Below, piece after piece: positions 43,509 through 56,850 of a DNA stretch of 64,000 nt (positions are counted from its first letter, which is position 1; the number at the start of each line of letters is the position of its first letter). The translations under genes and the position numbers were made by a program. Source of the DNA: Tenodera sinensis (Eukaryota > Arthropoda > Insecta > Mantodea > Mantidae); the NCBI GenBank assembly GCA_030765045.1, contig CM060965.1, forward strand, positions 149,692,874-149,756,873, written 5' to 3'. Under the pieces are notes generated by a model. That model was not told the DNA's origin. It saw only the letters and a program-made list of their open reading frames with translations, and searched no databases.

Positions 43509-44336
43509 CATCGGATTTTTAAATAGTTTTGTGTGCCTATAATCATCTATACAATTTACATTCCTAAAGTCAATGCGATTTAGGTAGGATACGGCTTGGT
43601 GTAGGTGCGTTATCAAGCTCTATTTAAGTTACTGTTGGGTGCACTATTTATCAGAGCTCCTACCGGAAGTACTGGAAGACATCCGCTTCACATGCGTATG
43701 TTTGGGAGGCAGTCATTCTCCTCACAGCTTCTTTGTGAAGGCGGATCATTTGTTTACAGGTTACGCGAGGTCGGGAATAGAGCACGTGGAGAGTTAAAAA
43801 TGGGTTTTTCCCGAGCCTAAAGGCATTGGAACCGTTTTTAGAAGCGATACTTCCTCGAACAACGCGTTCTTTAACCTCTATTCTGGTTTATAAATGTTTG
43901 TCTTGAAGCCTGTATACATTGCAATATATCAGCTTTTCTATGTGATTATGCACGACGTGGCTCTGTGCAAAACACAATATAGCTGGCATTCTGCGGGATT
44001 AGGGTTCCAAGGAGCAGTAAATTCGTATTCACGCACAGCGACAGACAAGCTTGAGTGTGTTACAAAATGCTGAATGTTGCGCTATACAGTTCAAGCTGTT
44101 CTATGTGCAATGGTGTCCTTTAATTACACTGAAAGATCAAGCTTTAACGCTCATTACATTAACAGTAAATTGGTTTCATAAACTAGCAAGTTACAAGTGA
44201 AGATGGGGCTAATGCAAACAATTCTCCAATGAAGATATTCTCTCAGTCAATCGTTGCTCGCGTTTGTATTTGTTAATTACGTACACACTCCATAGGTTCG
44301 GAATATATCCTCACCATTCTTTTTACTATACCTTTA
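43509..44336. other. Unassigned sequence
   Basis: A 71-codon frame at 43605-43820 has no recognised motif. Confidence 0.35.
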
Positions 44337-44338
44337 TA

Positions 44339-45012
44339 CCGGGTGGAAGGGAGCTTATTACATTCCTTCTAATATGTGATTCAAAGAAGCATTAGAAGCA
44401 AAAACTTCTAATGGCATTTGTTCTTCGATCTGCCGATTTCGAAAAAATAAATGGTTTTGTTCCATTGGATGCGTAATTCCACAAGAATATACAAGGATAA
44501 TAAAATTTTAACTTGTAAGTTGCGTAGAATAACGTATTTCTGATATAGTTTGGGTAATAATTATGGGACATTACACAGGTTTCGAAATAATCACTTAAAA
44601 TAATTAAAGGAATATTCCGAGTAGCTTTTACAGACGTGAAGTAACTCGGCAACGTTGTGTTGAGGTTGGTCAGGGACTGGCTTCTGGATGTAAACACGCT
44701 TGCACAGTCGCTTGCAAACACGACGCAAGATGTGTAATGGCCTACACTCGCACAGTAAAAATGGAAGGACACGGCATGTCATTTGTTTACACTCACGAGA
44801 CGCGCCGCTGCGGTGTTTGTATGTACTGATCTAGTGAAAGTGACACCTACACAACTTGCAGCGTTGTCAGCGTTATCTCTTGTTTTCCACAAAACTGAAA
44901 TATCTTCATAGGAAATGGTCAGAGACAAACACATTAAATACAAAATGTGTTCCAAATACCGAGATCTATCACTGATTTAAATAACTAATGTAATGACCTC
45001 CTTTCCACCCGG
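44339..45012. mobile_element. 674-bp non-autonomous TIR element with TA target site
   Basis: The left end 'ccgggtggaagggagc' and the right end (reverse complement 'ccgggtggaaaggagg') are inverted repeats that continue for about 26 bp with few mismatches ('attacatt' on both). TA flanks both ends (44337-44338 and 45013-45014), fitting a Tc1/mariner-type non-autonomous element. A 126-codon minus frame inside (44392-44772) shows no transposase motif. Confidence 0.82.
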
Positions 45013-45014
45013 TA

Positions 45015-47067
45015 TGGGATAAGTATGAGTATATCCGTGAAGAGAAGACAGCGTTCTGTTTAAACACGTTTCTTTCAATTCCGATACTGATTGCACTGAA
45101 AGCTATACGATATCGCACATATAGAGGAGAGACAATATTAGATGGTGTGCTTCTTAGACTCGGGGACCTAGGTTTAAACATGTGCTCCATAATAATATAT
45201 AAATATTATGTCAGTGTGCTGTAAAATATAATAAAATATTGATAGCTATAAGACATGTTGATACTTCAGTCTTGAAGATATGTGCTGAGCTCCACATGGA
45301 CCATGTGAATAATCGGTGATCCTGCTAAGCAAGAAAAGTATCGGACATCTAAGCCTTGTGTATGAAGCTATTAACGCTCAAACTTACAAGAATTACACCG
45401 AAGGTTAACATGCATCGCTGAACATATTTCATTTCTAAGCTTTCCCATAACATGGTAAATGATTTTAGCGTTAACACTTAGCACTCGAAGTTCATTAAAC
45501 ACAGTAAGCTATCCGATTTTGCCTTTCGAGTAACTGATTTGACAGGTAAGCCCATTCATGTGAATTAACACACACACACGTGACACTGGAGTGCCTCACT
45601 CAAAACACAGCGCTGCGCTTATAGTCCATTTTCATCTCGCGTACAAAGTTGAATGAGAAATGATAATGCGTATGTGAATTATGGATTAGCTAGAGGAATG
45701 TTGTGTGGAACAGCGGTGTAAATTGGAGCAGATAACACTCTGAACTCTATTCATATCTGAAATTGCAATATTTTTTTTCTTTTTTTGCCTGATGCTGTTT
45801 ATTCCAAACCGCTGCAATAAAGATACCAGAAAAGCAATGAAATGAAGGAAAGAGTTGCTGAAAAGATTATTTTTTGTGGAAGCTATCCAAACATTAAATG
45901 TATGTCCAGATGAGTGAATCCTTTTGTCCACGAGTATGTATTCTGTTATTGCTTTTATTCTCTGGGTGGTTTTTGAAGGCTTCTACCTCTGAAACTATTG
46001 TTTTACGCCAGGTATGGATCGCTGGAAAATCTTCAGCGTTTCCACAGTGCCATGACATTTCATCTCGAGTAAACTTGTTTTCAGAAACTTAGACACCTTA
46101 GACAGCACTCACCATTAAGAGGAGTAGAGAGAGAAGCCTCCCCCTGGGGGAGAGGATTTAGTAGACGAGGGAGCAGAAGGAGATATGAAGTTAAGTACGG
46201 ACTAATTACTTTAGGTATATCACAAATTGAAATAAAGACAAAATATCTCAGAGTGGAGCGGAAAGAAGACAGTTCAACGGAGCATTTTGAAATGAAGATA
46301 CAAGACTGGAACTTAAGACTGTTTAATAAACAGTTGAAAAATCCTAGTACATGGACTAAAATACAAAAGAATCTATGAATTTCCTAAATGAAAGAGTACG
46401 AAATGCGGCAATTAAAGAAATATGAAATTCCAGGACATCTCAAATCTAGAAACTCGACCAGAACAGCATTGTGGTCACATTTCGCATGTTCTCACATAGA
46501 TGGCCCTAGCAAATAATAAACCTGCCTCCATTTGGTCTTGGGAAAAATGTATAAAAAATACATATTAAGAAGACCAGGGAATGTTGGGAACTGAAGAGTA
46601 ATATGTGAGAATATAAAGCACAGTGAAGAATGAAAGTAGAATGCAACCATCGATAAAATTGGCCACAGTATTAAACGTATCTAAAATCATTAATATTTGC
46701 AAGTGTTATCAAATACCTTTATTATTGTTCTGTTTACTGTCTATTACAGCCCATTATCTCGGAGTGCAGGATTTAATCGCCGCCAAAAAGTTACCGTTGA
46801 AGTTATAAAAAGCACAAAACAACTCTTCCACCCTTCCTCAAATCCGTGTTTTATTAGCGTAATTAACAAACCAGATTGCGTGACTTTAACAAGCTTGTAT
46901 AGCTATTTAGTCTTGCTGTAATTCACTTACAACAATAAATCGTAGTACGAGTAAAAGACAAGCGTATCATGCCAGCAGAGTGTAATGGTGCTAAATATTT
47001 TTGGTTCATCTCCTATTTATCTTAGGATAACTTGCTTCTTTGACATGACGGTGCAAAAGAGTAACAG
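45015..47067. other. Unassigned AT-rich sequence
   Basis: No recognised feature over about 2 kb; open frames at 45686-46092 and 46623-46921 lack motifs. Confidence 0.4.
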
Positions 47068-47241
47068 GATGTCAAAATTTCGCCGGAAATATGTTTTGGG
47101 TCCCCGCTGAATCCCCCCCAAAAAGCTTGTTTTAAAAAAGGTCCATGTGTGTACATCTGTCTGTCTGTATGTCTCTATGTCTGTATGTATGTATGCATGC
47201 ATGCCTGTCTGTCTCTCTCTCTCTCTCTCTGTGCGTGTGCG

Positions 47242-47303
<62 letters not shown>

Positions 47304-47647
47304 TGTGTCTGTGTGTCTTTCAGTCTGTGAACAGCATAACTCAAACATGAAAGGTCGGTTTAAAACCAAATATGCTATTTAAGTTTAATGTCTTTCAGGT
47401 GACAGGAAGATTTTGAAGAAATTGCTCCACCCTTTACAAGGAAACTTTTTCGTAAATTTTGATTTTCTTGAAAATGGCTCTAACGATTTTTATTAAAATG
47501 TCATATGTTTGAGATAGCTTTATAACAAATGAAATGTATATCTTGAATTTTTTAGCTATAGCCCATGAGGTCCAATTTACTCCGGATGACTTTTGCATAA
47601 CTGGTAAACCGTAAGAGATAGACCAAATCCTAGTACACAAAAAATGT
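47068..47647 (-). repeat. GT-element unit 1 of tandem cluster, minus orientation (first part)
   Basis: It starts diverged ('tcaaaatttcgccggaaata'), has a CT/GT tract at 47215-47302, then the conserved blocks up to 'tacacaaaaaatgt', where a LINE is inserted. The unit resumes at 48634. Confidence 0.8.
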
Positions 47648-48592
47648 GTTGTTGTTAGCTAATGCTTGATTTCTGACAATGAAGTCATTAATCCTCTTGC
47701 TCTCCAATATTTTTCACTGATGGATGGGGCACTAGAAGTGGACGGACATATTTGAAGGTGGTCTCGATCCATTTCCTCTTGCAGATCACATAGAGGACAG
47801 AGTGGTGAAGAATATATCCCAATTCTGTTTAAATGTTTTGCCAGACAATCATGTCCTGTAATCAACCTTAAGTTTGGAACTGCTGTTTTTCGAGGATACT
47901 CAGGAATCACTGTTTGAATGTTTGGTGGTTCCCATCTTTTATTCTTTGATTTTTCATAGTAATACTTTGCAATAATTTTTTTGAATTCAGAGTTGACTAA
48001 TCGTTTAGCTGCATAAAATGGTAAATTAACTATAGATTTTTGTACAGCGCTGGTACCCTTTTTTGCAAGAAAATCAGCTTTCTCATTACCACTCAGTGAT
48101 TTTGTTGTATTAACAGTCATTAAATTTTCTTTGGTCCACCTCTGTAAGTTGGTTAAGGATTGTTGCATGGTTTTTTCCAGTTCTGTACTTTTGCCTTTTT
48201 TGTTTTGAAGTCCACATTACCAAGTCATCAGCAAATAGTGCACACTTCACGCCTGATTCTTGTGTTTCTTGTGGTAGATCATTAATAAATATATTAAAAA
48301 GTGTAGTGCTGAGCACTGCACCTTGTGGCAAGCCACGGTGTACTTGTTTATATTTAGATATATTTCTTCCATATCTGGTTGCAATAAAGCGTTGTGTTAG
48401 GAAATGACATAGCCATGAAAACATTGGACCTTGTATCCCTATTTTTTTACTTTCTTTAGTAGTTTTGTTCTGCATATAGAATCATATGCACTTTGAAAAT
48501 CAATAAAAACTGATAAATTATCTTCTTTTCTATTGAAGGAGTCTTTGAGTTCTTGACTGAGAAGTAAGACTTGTTCATTTGTAGAGTGGAAC
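47648..48592 (-). mobile_element. Truncated LINE with RT and RNase H remnants, nested in a GT-element
   Basis: On the minus strand: 'LSVFIDFQSAYDSICRTKLL' (RT palm), 'GLPQGAVLSTTLFNIFINDL', and 'CALFADDLVMWTSKQK' with the FADD catalytic motif. A frame change near 48175 gives 'LTNLQRWTKENLMTVNTTKS', which is fused directly to 'LSGNEKADFLAKKG', the last motif of an RNase H domain. A large deletion therefore joins the RT thumb to the RNase H end. 'LITGHDCLAKHLNRIG' and 'CPLCDLQEEMDRDHLQICP' form the zinc-finger-like C-terminus typical of I/R1-type LINEs. The 5' end is truncated. The flanking 'acaaaaaatgt' of the host element reappears after it as 'acacaaaa' with an expanded A-run, then 'ttgt', consistent with a target duplication. 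Confidence 0.82.
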
Positions 48593-48595
48593 ACA

Positions 48596-48596
<1 letters not shown>

Positions 48597-48633
<37 letters not shown>
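48597..48633. repeat. Poly(A) run at LINE junction
   Basis: About 37 A on the plus strand at the 5' side of a minus-strand LINE. It is therefore not a LINE tail. It coincides with the A-run in the GT-element target ('acaaaaaatgt') and looks like slippage expansion of one target duplicate. Confidence 0.85.
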
Positions 48634-48636
<3 letters not shown>

Positions 48637-48768
48637 TAGATCTTGCTAAAACACACAGCTTATGTCTAAATAATTTTTTTTGAGAATAAAGCATTTCGGA
48701 ATATTCCTCGTTATTTGTGCAAGTTTTGGAGAACATTTCTGTAAAATGGAACATCGCTATTCATTTTT
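48634..48768 (-). repeat. GT-element unit 1, remaining part
   Basis: It resumes with 'ttgtagatcttgctaaaac' and ends 'aaatggaacatcgctattca', then joins directly to the start of unit 2. The first ~220 bp of a full-length copy (in element orientation) are missing. Confidence 0.8.
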
Positions 48769-48896
48769 ACTTTCTCTACTGGTATGTAGAGGAAGTTCTT
48801 GTATTTCACCCAAAAATTCGATGTCGTAGTTTCACCAGAAATATTTGTCTTGAGACCCCCTGAATCCAAAAAAAGCATTTTTAGAAAAAGGTCCGT

Positions 48897-48964
<68 letters not shown>

Positions 48965-49458
48965 ATCCGTCTGCGTCCGCGTCCGTCTGTCCGTCTGTGG
49001 ACAGCATAACTCAAAAGCGAAAAGTAGATTAAAAACCAAAGTTTAATGTCTTTCAAGGATGCGAAACGAAGACTTTGAAGAAAATAGCCCTATCTTAAGC
49101 TACCCTATTCATGGAATATTTTTGGAAAATTTTGATTTTCTTGAAAATGGTTATAACGATTTTGATTAACATGTCATATGTTTGAAATATTAATATGGCA
49201 AATTAAATGTATATCTTGAATTTTCTGGCTATAGCCCACAAAGTCTTATTTACTTGGGATGACTTTTGCATAACTTGTAAACCGCTAGAGATAGACGAAA
49301 TCGTACTATACAAAAAATGTAGATCTTGCTAAAATACACAATTTATGTCTGAATAAATGTTCCTGTAAGGTGAGCGACTTCGGATGTATTCCTTGTTATG
49401 AGTGCGAGTTTCGCACAACTTCCAACTTTAGTGAAATGGAACATCATTGTTCAGTTTT
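48769..49458 (-). repeat. GT-element unit 2 of tandem cluster
   Basis: It starts with a near-perfect terminal palindrome (actttctctac-tggtat-gtagaggaagt), has a (GT)n tract at 48894-48962 and ends 'atggaacatcattgttcag', the same truncated end as unit 1. Unit length is about 690 bp. Confidence 0.85.
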
Positions 49459-51129
<1,671 letters not shown>

Positions 51130-51310
51130 CATAAAATTTTTTATATGTTAACTTGCAAAGAGAACGAACTTTGAAATCTTTTAAAGATTTCACTATCACT
51201 CAGTCTACTGTATTGCCATATTCCCGTTGCACATGCAAGAAGACGAGCAATAAGGTAATTTCTGCAAATGTTTATCTCAACTAACACGAAGAAGATAGAA
51301 GATATTTTTA
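51130..51310 (-). repeat. GT-element unit 4, 5' fragment only
   Basis: 'atatgttaacttgcaaagag', 'gcaataaggtaatttctgca' and 'caactaacacgaagaagata' match the first ~200 bp (element orientation) of full-length copies. It directly follows unit 3 in the same orientation. Confidence 0.75.
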
Positions 51311-51534
51311 TTTATGTTATGTGATAATGTTCTACTAATTTCCTCTAAAACTGAAATTGTTGAACTTTAGCCTTCTCGGAACTGAGAGAGGGTATATACC
51401 AGGGGAAGACAACTTCGGGCGGTGTGACGTATTTAAACTAAGAGCCAGCTTGTATGTTCGTGTGACACGAGAGCGGTGTAATGCTATGCTGCCTACTTGC
51501 ACTACTTGCACGAAACTGAATGAATATGAAACAT

Positions 51535-51735
51535 GTTATTTGCGCATGTTTATAACTTGCCAGGGCTGTTTAGGGAGAACCCTCTTCAGCCTACTCTGAG
51601 GGTGTTTATTTGTTGTTTAAGGTATCTTAACGGCGTTAGTGGGAATTTTGCTTTTATTTTATATTTCTATTGATGTTGTGTAGTGTTGTGTGTAGCGGTT
51701 TTGTGTTTGTGTTCAGTTCCCCGTGTTTCGTACCA
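51535..51735 (-). repeat. Jockey-like LINE 3' UTR fragment inside the hAT
   Basis: 'gccagggctgtttagggaga' followed by 'accctcttcagcct' aligns with the 3' end of the complete LINE ('gccctggctgttcaggggca', 'cccctcttcagcct'), with a 'gcgcatgtttataac' in the place of the terminal hairpin. The GGCTG...CAGCC stem is kept although loop bases differ. The upstream GT/T-rich segment also resembles a LINE 3' UTR. Confidence 0.5.
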
Positions 51736-51843
51736 GCTTGAGACCAGACTTCAAGAGGTAGAAACATTGTCAACTACGTTTAGGTCTTTGCGACCCCGTA
51801 TTCATTGGATGTTAACAATGTTTCTAGCAGGTAACGAATTGAA

Positions 51844-52170
51844 TTGATAAATATACAGTGCGACAATTTTCTGAAGTACAAGTATAAACACACGGGAGAC
51901 TTGGTTGATTTTTATAAGAATGTTCCTCAAACTAGATTTCTGAGGTTGTATGCCCTTGTTGCACGGATATTATGTATGTTTGGTTCTACGTATGTTTGCG
52001 AACAATTCTTTTCTGTTATGAACCTTTCTAAGTCAAAATCCCGAAGCATATTGTCAGATCACAATCTAACATGCAGTCTTCGGTTGCAAATGTGCCGTAC
52101 ATTACGCCCTAACATTGACAAACTAGTTAAAGAAAAGCGTAACGACGAATGTCGGAAAATGTCCACCTAA
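51844..52170 (+). pseudogene. hAT transposase C-terminal dimerisation fragment
   Basis: A 108-codon open frame with 'IQCDNFLKYKYKHTGDLVDF', 'FGSTYVCEQFFSVMNLSKSK' and 'LSDHNLTCSLRLQMC'. The 'FGSTY.CEQ.FS.MN..KSK.RS.L.D.HL...LR' pattern is the C-terminal dimerisation domain of GTF2IRD2/ZBED-type hAT transposases (family knowledge). The zinc finger and both catalytic Asp motifs are absent, so it cannot transpose. It would run about 100 residues from ATG 51844 to a stop at 52168. Its frame is uninterrupted, unlike the hAT at 16.7 kb, and its sequence differs, so it belongs to another lineage. Confidence 0.85.
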
Positions 52171-52449
52171 TTGTTCTGTATAGCTCTCCTCTTGCTCAGG
52201 CAAAGTAGTTATAATTTCTGTTCTATTGGCGTCAAAACATGACTGCTCACATAAACTAGAATTTATATATGGCATAAAGCCGAAATGTAATTATAATCTG
52301 TGACCATTCCGTAATTGAAATAGTCAGCATTAAGGTTACGATGTCCCGAATGCCATTTCCTCTTGCCCGCTGTGGCGTCCGACGTTCAACTGGCTTTCCG
52401 TGGGAGCATGTGAGCATGTGAGCGATACCGGTCTTCCCCTGGTGTATAC

Positions 52450-53828
52450 AAAGGAGGACCACTTAACCTACCGAACCGCTTAGCAATTGGAAGCTCCTAA
52501 AGTGCAGATCGAAGACTCTGATATCACGAATAATATTATTTTGACCACAGTGATCAGAGCCTGATCACAGTTTTTGGTGATTGTTATGCTTGAACATTTT
52601 TATTAAATGTCTTAATTCGTTGTATTTTGTATTATGTTTCCCTACCACTACTACATTGATTCCTACCATTTACATCATTTATGTACTGTACTAATACTAC
52701 CGAACTGTAGTTTTGGTAGAGCACATATTTAGATGTAGCCGATCGTGGGTGATTGCGATTTATGAGAAAATGAACAACAATGAGCGCGCTTCGCACTGTA
52801 TACCTTTCCATGCTGAAGTAATAGTGGATAAATAATTATCGCGTTATAGCGTACTGTATCGCACTCTTATTATACTCTAGCGTAAACATATACAATGTAG
52901 TAAACCTTAGGATATGAACACATTACGCCTTGCCACTAACCTTGTTTAACAGCAGTGTCTGCAGAGTTTTGTATACTTTATGACGACACCATGTCGGCAT
53001 CAAAAGACGTGCAATAGTGACCACATAGCGCATGACCGACCCTTTTCAATTTACTTATTTCTCTGTGCATACAGAAAGCAGATGTGCACGAGTTGCTCTG
53101 TGTCATGATAGTAGATAACCACCGCCTGGAGAAGTTCTCAGGGCAGCGTCACAACCAGATCAGAAAATAGGAAAACCACCTTAAAACACAAACCTTGTTC
53201 AAATTCCCTTATACCCCTCCAGGGAAATTATGTGGTTTCGCAACTTGGAGAATGTAAATATTTGGTTTTACTGCAGTTTTACTCTTGAATCGTTTTTATC
53301 CTGTAGAAATCCTATATTTTTAGCTTAGGAAAACTGAGGCAAAGGATATTGCAGAAATGTCCTATGCTTCCGTTGTAGACTTTAAAAACAAGTTCTTTGC
53401 TGTTTCCATATAACAGACACATGATCTTTAGTTTATATACCCTGCTGTGTTATACTCGGTATTTAATAAATAGGAAAATTAATTGCTCATGAATAAAGCT
53501 CACATTCACATATACATAGCTACTAATGTTTAAAGGTGAATAGAAATTTCAATTTAAGTTAGATTACAAAATAACTGTTTATTACTTGTGGACAAAAAGG
53601 GAATGCTCAAAATGACAAGAAACTAAAATTGTTAATCACAATAATGTATGTGTATGATATAAATAACCATGTGTACCCCAAGCTTCTTCAGTTTCCATCC
53701 ATTATAGCAAGAGTATCTTCACTTGACGTAAGATTTATGCTGTAGACGTGTCGAAAAATTAAGAAAATGACTGGTAGTTTAAATAATACTTTCAACCTGT
53801 ATTTTTCTTTGTTTGAATAAGGCGGATA
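52450..53828. other. Unassigned sequence
   Basis: About 1.4 kb with no recognised gene or repeat. Confidence 0.4.
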
Positions 53829-53838
53829 GAATTGAGTT

Positions 53839-56800
53839 CTTCTTCTTCCTTCACGGGTTAGGCTTAAGCCTGTTCCGGTCTCTCATTTCCTGGAGCCATC
53901 TCTTTAGGGGGCGTCCTATTGATCTTAGTCCTCTTGGTCTATAATTGAAGGCTTGTTTCGGTATTCTTTCTCTTGGCATGCGATTAAGCTGTTCGACCCA
54001 TTTGCTTCTAGTAGCGGTTGTACTTCCAATTCTTCTTTAATAATTTCATTCCTAATGTGATCTTCTCTTGTGCATCCTTTGATTGATCGTAATAATCTCA
54101 TTTCAGCAGCTTGTATTTTACTCTTCTCCTTTTCCCTTATTATCCTGCCTCACTCCCGTAGTTTAATATTGGGATTGCCATCACTTTGTAAAATCTTATT
54201 TGGGTTTCTTTCCTTGCTTTATTCCTGAGGATTCTCTTAATTGTTCCGCAAACTGCTTGAAATTTTTGTATTTTATTCCTTATATCTTGATTTTCCGCTT
54301 CATAGGTTATATCACAGCCAAGGTATTGAAAGTGTGATACTTGTTCTATTATAGTTTCCTCTACTACAATTTTGGTCCTTATTGGGTATTTTCCCTGGAG
54401 TGCCATTACTTTTGTTTTTGTCTTTGAGATTGCCATATCATATTTCTTACAAATTTGGTTTAGTTGATATACTCCTTTCTGTAGTCTATCTGCCTTGTCA
54501 AAGATTAAAACTTGATCGTCAGCAAATAGAAGGGCGTTTATTACTCTTCCTTGTCCTATCCTAATCCCCTCATGCACTACTTTTTTCCATTCTATTATAA
54601 TTTCATCTATATTAAAAAGAATTGGAGATAGACTACATCCTTGTTTCAATCCTTTGTTTATTTCAAATTCATTTGTTATTTCTCCTTCCATTTCCATTAC
54701 CAATTTCCTATTTCTGTATAGGCTTTGAATAATTTTAACTAAGTGTAGTGGGTATCTCTTTTTACATATTATATCCCATAACAATAACCGGTTAACTTTG
54801 TCAAACGCTTTTTCTAAATCTATAAATGCTAGATCGGTTTCAAGATTAAATTCTCTTCATTTTTCTAATATTTGTTTTATTGTAAAGATATTATCTATGC
54901 ATGCTCTACCTGTTCTGAATCCATGTTGTTCTTCACTAATATGTGTTTCAGCTATTATTTTCACCCTAGTTGTTATTATTCGAGTATATATTTTATATAT
55001 TGTATTTAAAAGGTGTATACCTCTATAACTTTTGCATTCATTCCTTTGCCCTTTTTTAAAGATAGATACAACTTTAGCTATTTCCCATTTTTTTGGAATC
55101 TTCTTTATTCTCCAACATATGTTTAGTAGATGTAGTATGCGGAATTGTAATATTAATCCTCCATATTTATATACTTCTATGGGGATATTATCTATACCTG
55201 GCGACTTTCTATTTTTCATATTTTTATGGCCTCCTGCATTTCTTCAAATGTTATCATATCTACTGGCCTTTCTTCATACTCTTCATCTAATATGTTTGCT
55301 ATATTTTTATCATATAGCAATTTGGTATAATATTTTATCCATTCTTCTTGTGAGATGCACGAAAGTTTCGCTATATCCCTTTCTGTTAAATGCTTCATTA
55401 TTTTCCAAGCTATACTTTGTCTCCAATAGAGGTCATATTCTATTGTTGCTATAAATCTGTTCCATGATTCCTGATTGTTTTCTCTTATTTTAGTTTTGGC
55501 AGTATTTCTCTTCAATTTATAGTTCTGTTTATTTTCTTGACTGGGTGTTTGTAAATATTTTAAGTATGCTGCTTTTTTCTCTTTTATTACCATTTATATT
55601 TCTTCATTCCAATACTTTATTCCTTTTTTCCGTTTATTTTTCCTTGTACCTAAAACTTCCTTAGCCGTTTTTAATATTATAGCTTTTATATTTTGGTATT
55701 CGGTTTCTAAATCTTCTTCTGTTTTAACCTCCATCAAATATTGTGTCATTCGATATTGGAACAGATCTCTTATGCTATTATCTTGCAGTAAGTCTATTTT
55801 AAACATTTCTTTACTATATTTTTTACAACTTTTCTTTATTCTTCCATTTTTCCATTTCTCCAATATGTAAATGTCTGTCGTTACCAAATAGTGATCCGTA
55901 TATAGTTCCGCTCCTCTATTAACAGTTGTATCTTTGATTAAATTTTTTAATTTATCATTTACTATAATGTAATCAATTAATGATCTTGATCCTCTGGCAG
56001 CCCATGTATATTTATGTATATCTTTTTTCTTATAGAATGTATTGGTTAATTTTAACTCGTTAAACGTTGCAAAGTCTCTCAGTATTTTACCATTCTCATT
56101 AACAACCTCTTCTCCATAGAGTCCGCACACATTTGAGATAGGGGAGTTGCCTACTCTCGCATTTAGGTCTCATGCTAGTACCACATAATCAGATTTGTTA
56201 TATTTATCTAATGTTTTCTGTAGTGTATTGTAAAATTGGTGAGTTTCCTCAGATTTACCTTCTTCAGGAGCATAAACTCCTATTATTGACAGCTTTCCTC
56301 TTTCTGTTTTGAGTCTTACATTTACTATTCTATGACTGATAACCCAGTATTTTGCTTCTCCATTTTTTATCAATCCATTTTGGGGGGGGGGGGGTTTCTG
56401 TAGTGATTGCGATATCAATATTTCTGTGTTCTAGCTCTCTTACTAGCTCCATTTCTTTATTTCCTAATCATCTGACATTCCAGGTCCCAATTCTTAATAT
56501 GTCTTTTCTTCCTAATCGTTTGTCCTTGTCTTTTAGCCTATGTCGTATTTTCTGTCCGTCCGGCTTATTTCTGCGAGACTGATGAGAAATTTTATTTTTA
56601 CATGGCGGGTTTCCAGCCCAGCGTATAACCCCCAACCTGGGGGATCAGAGTTTTTTATCAAGAGTTCTCTCTCCTAGACGGGTTGCTTTCTCTACAGCTA
56701 AGGAGTCCCGTCCACCCCACCTGTTTGGTCCCCGGGTGGTATTTTATTTCCCACCTACCTGCAAGCCTAAGACTGGTGAGGGCTTTCCCCTATCCGCCAC

Positions 56801-56840
56801 CTGGGGACGCGCCTTCTAGGGGTTACAGGTTCCCCCGAAG
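53839..56840 (-). mobile_element. Near-full-length EN-RT LINE with 10-bp target duplication
   Basis: About 3.0 kb in minus orientation. 'gaattgagtt' flanks it at 53829-53838 and 56841-56850. The 3' end is an AAG-type short repeat ('gaaggaagaagaag') directly at the left duplication. A GC-richer 5' leader lies at about 56590-56840. It encodes endonuclease and reverse transcriptase but no RNase H; the closest remembered relatives are RTE/Vingi-like LINEs of arthropods. Confidence 0.88.
53850..56590 (-). pseudogene. LINE endonuclease-reverse transcriptase ORF, broken
   Basis: Read on the minus strand: 56418-56170 'VNVRLKTERGKLSIIGVYAP' (endonuclease N-half), then a stop near 56169. 56130-55594 has 'VGEEVV'-type start context, 'RGSRSLIDYIIVND' and 'YTDHYLVTTDI' (endonuclease C-half). 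55593-55216 is linker with 'YYTKLLYD'. 55219-54857 has 'NRKSPGIDNIPIEVYKYGG' and 'SYRGIHLLNTIYKIYTRIIT'. 54784-54140 has 'KGLKQGCSLSPILFNI', catalytic 'LLFADDQVLIFDKADRLQ' and 'VSHFQYLGCDITYEAE'. Beyond a stop at 54140 the C-terminus can be followed to 'RPLKRWLQEM' near 53900. At least five stops or frame changes break it; a 13-G run at 56382-56394 sits in the endonuclease part. Confidence 0.87.
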
Positions 56841-56850
56841 GAATTGAGTT

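Larger units (their letters stand above)
51400..52441 (+). mobile_element. Internally deleted hAT element, 1042 bp
   Basis: The left end 'caggggaagac' (51400) and right end 'gtcttcccctg' (to 52441) are perfect 11-bp inverted repeats of hAT type. Flanking 8-mers 'gtatatac' (51392-51399) and 'gtgtatac' (52442-52449) match at 7 of 8 positions, fitting the hAT target duplication. Inside is only the C-terminal part of the transposase, plus a LINE 3'-end-like segment (51535-51735). Confidence 0.88.

Noticed and set aside
48597..48633. Poly(A) tail of a plus-strand retroposon
   Set aside because: The adjacent LINE is on the minus strand and the target already contains an A-run, so expansion of the duplicate explains it better.
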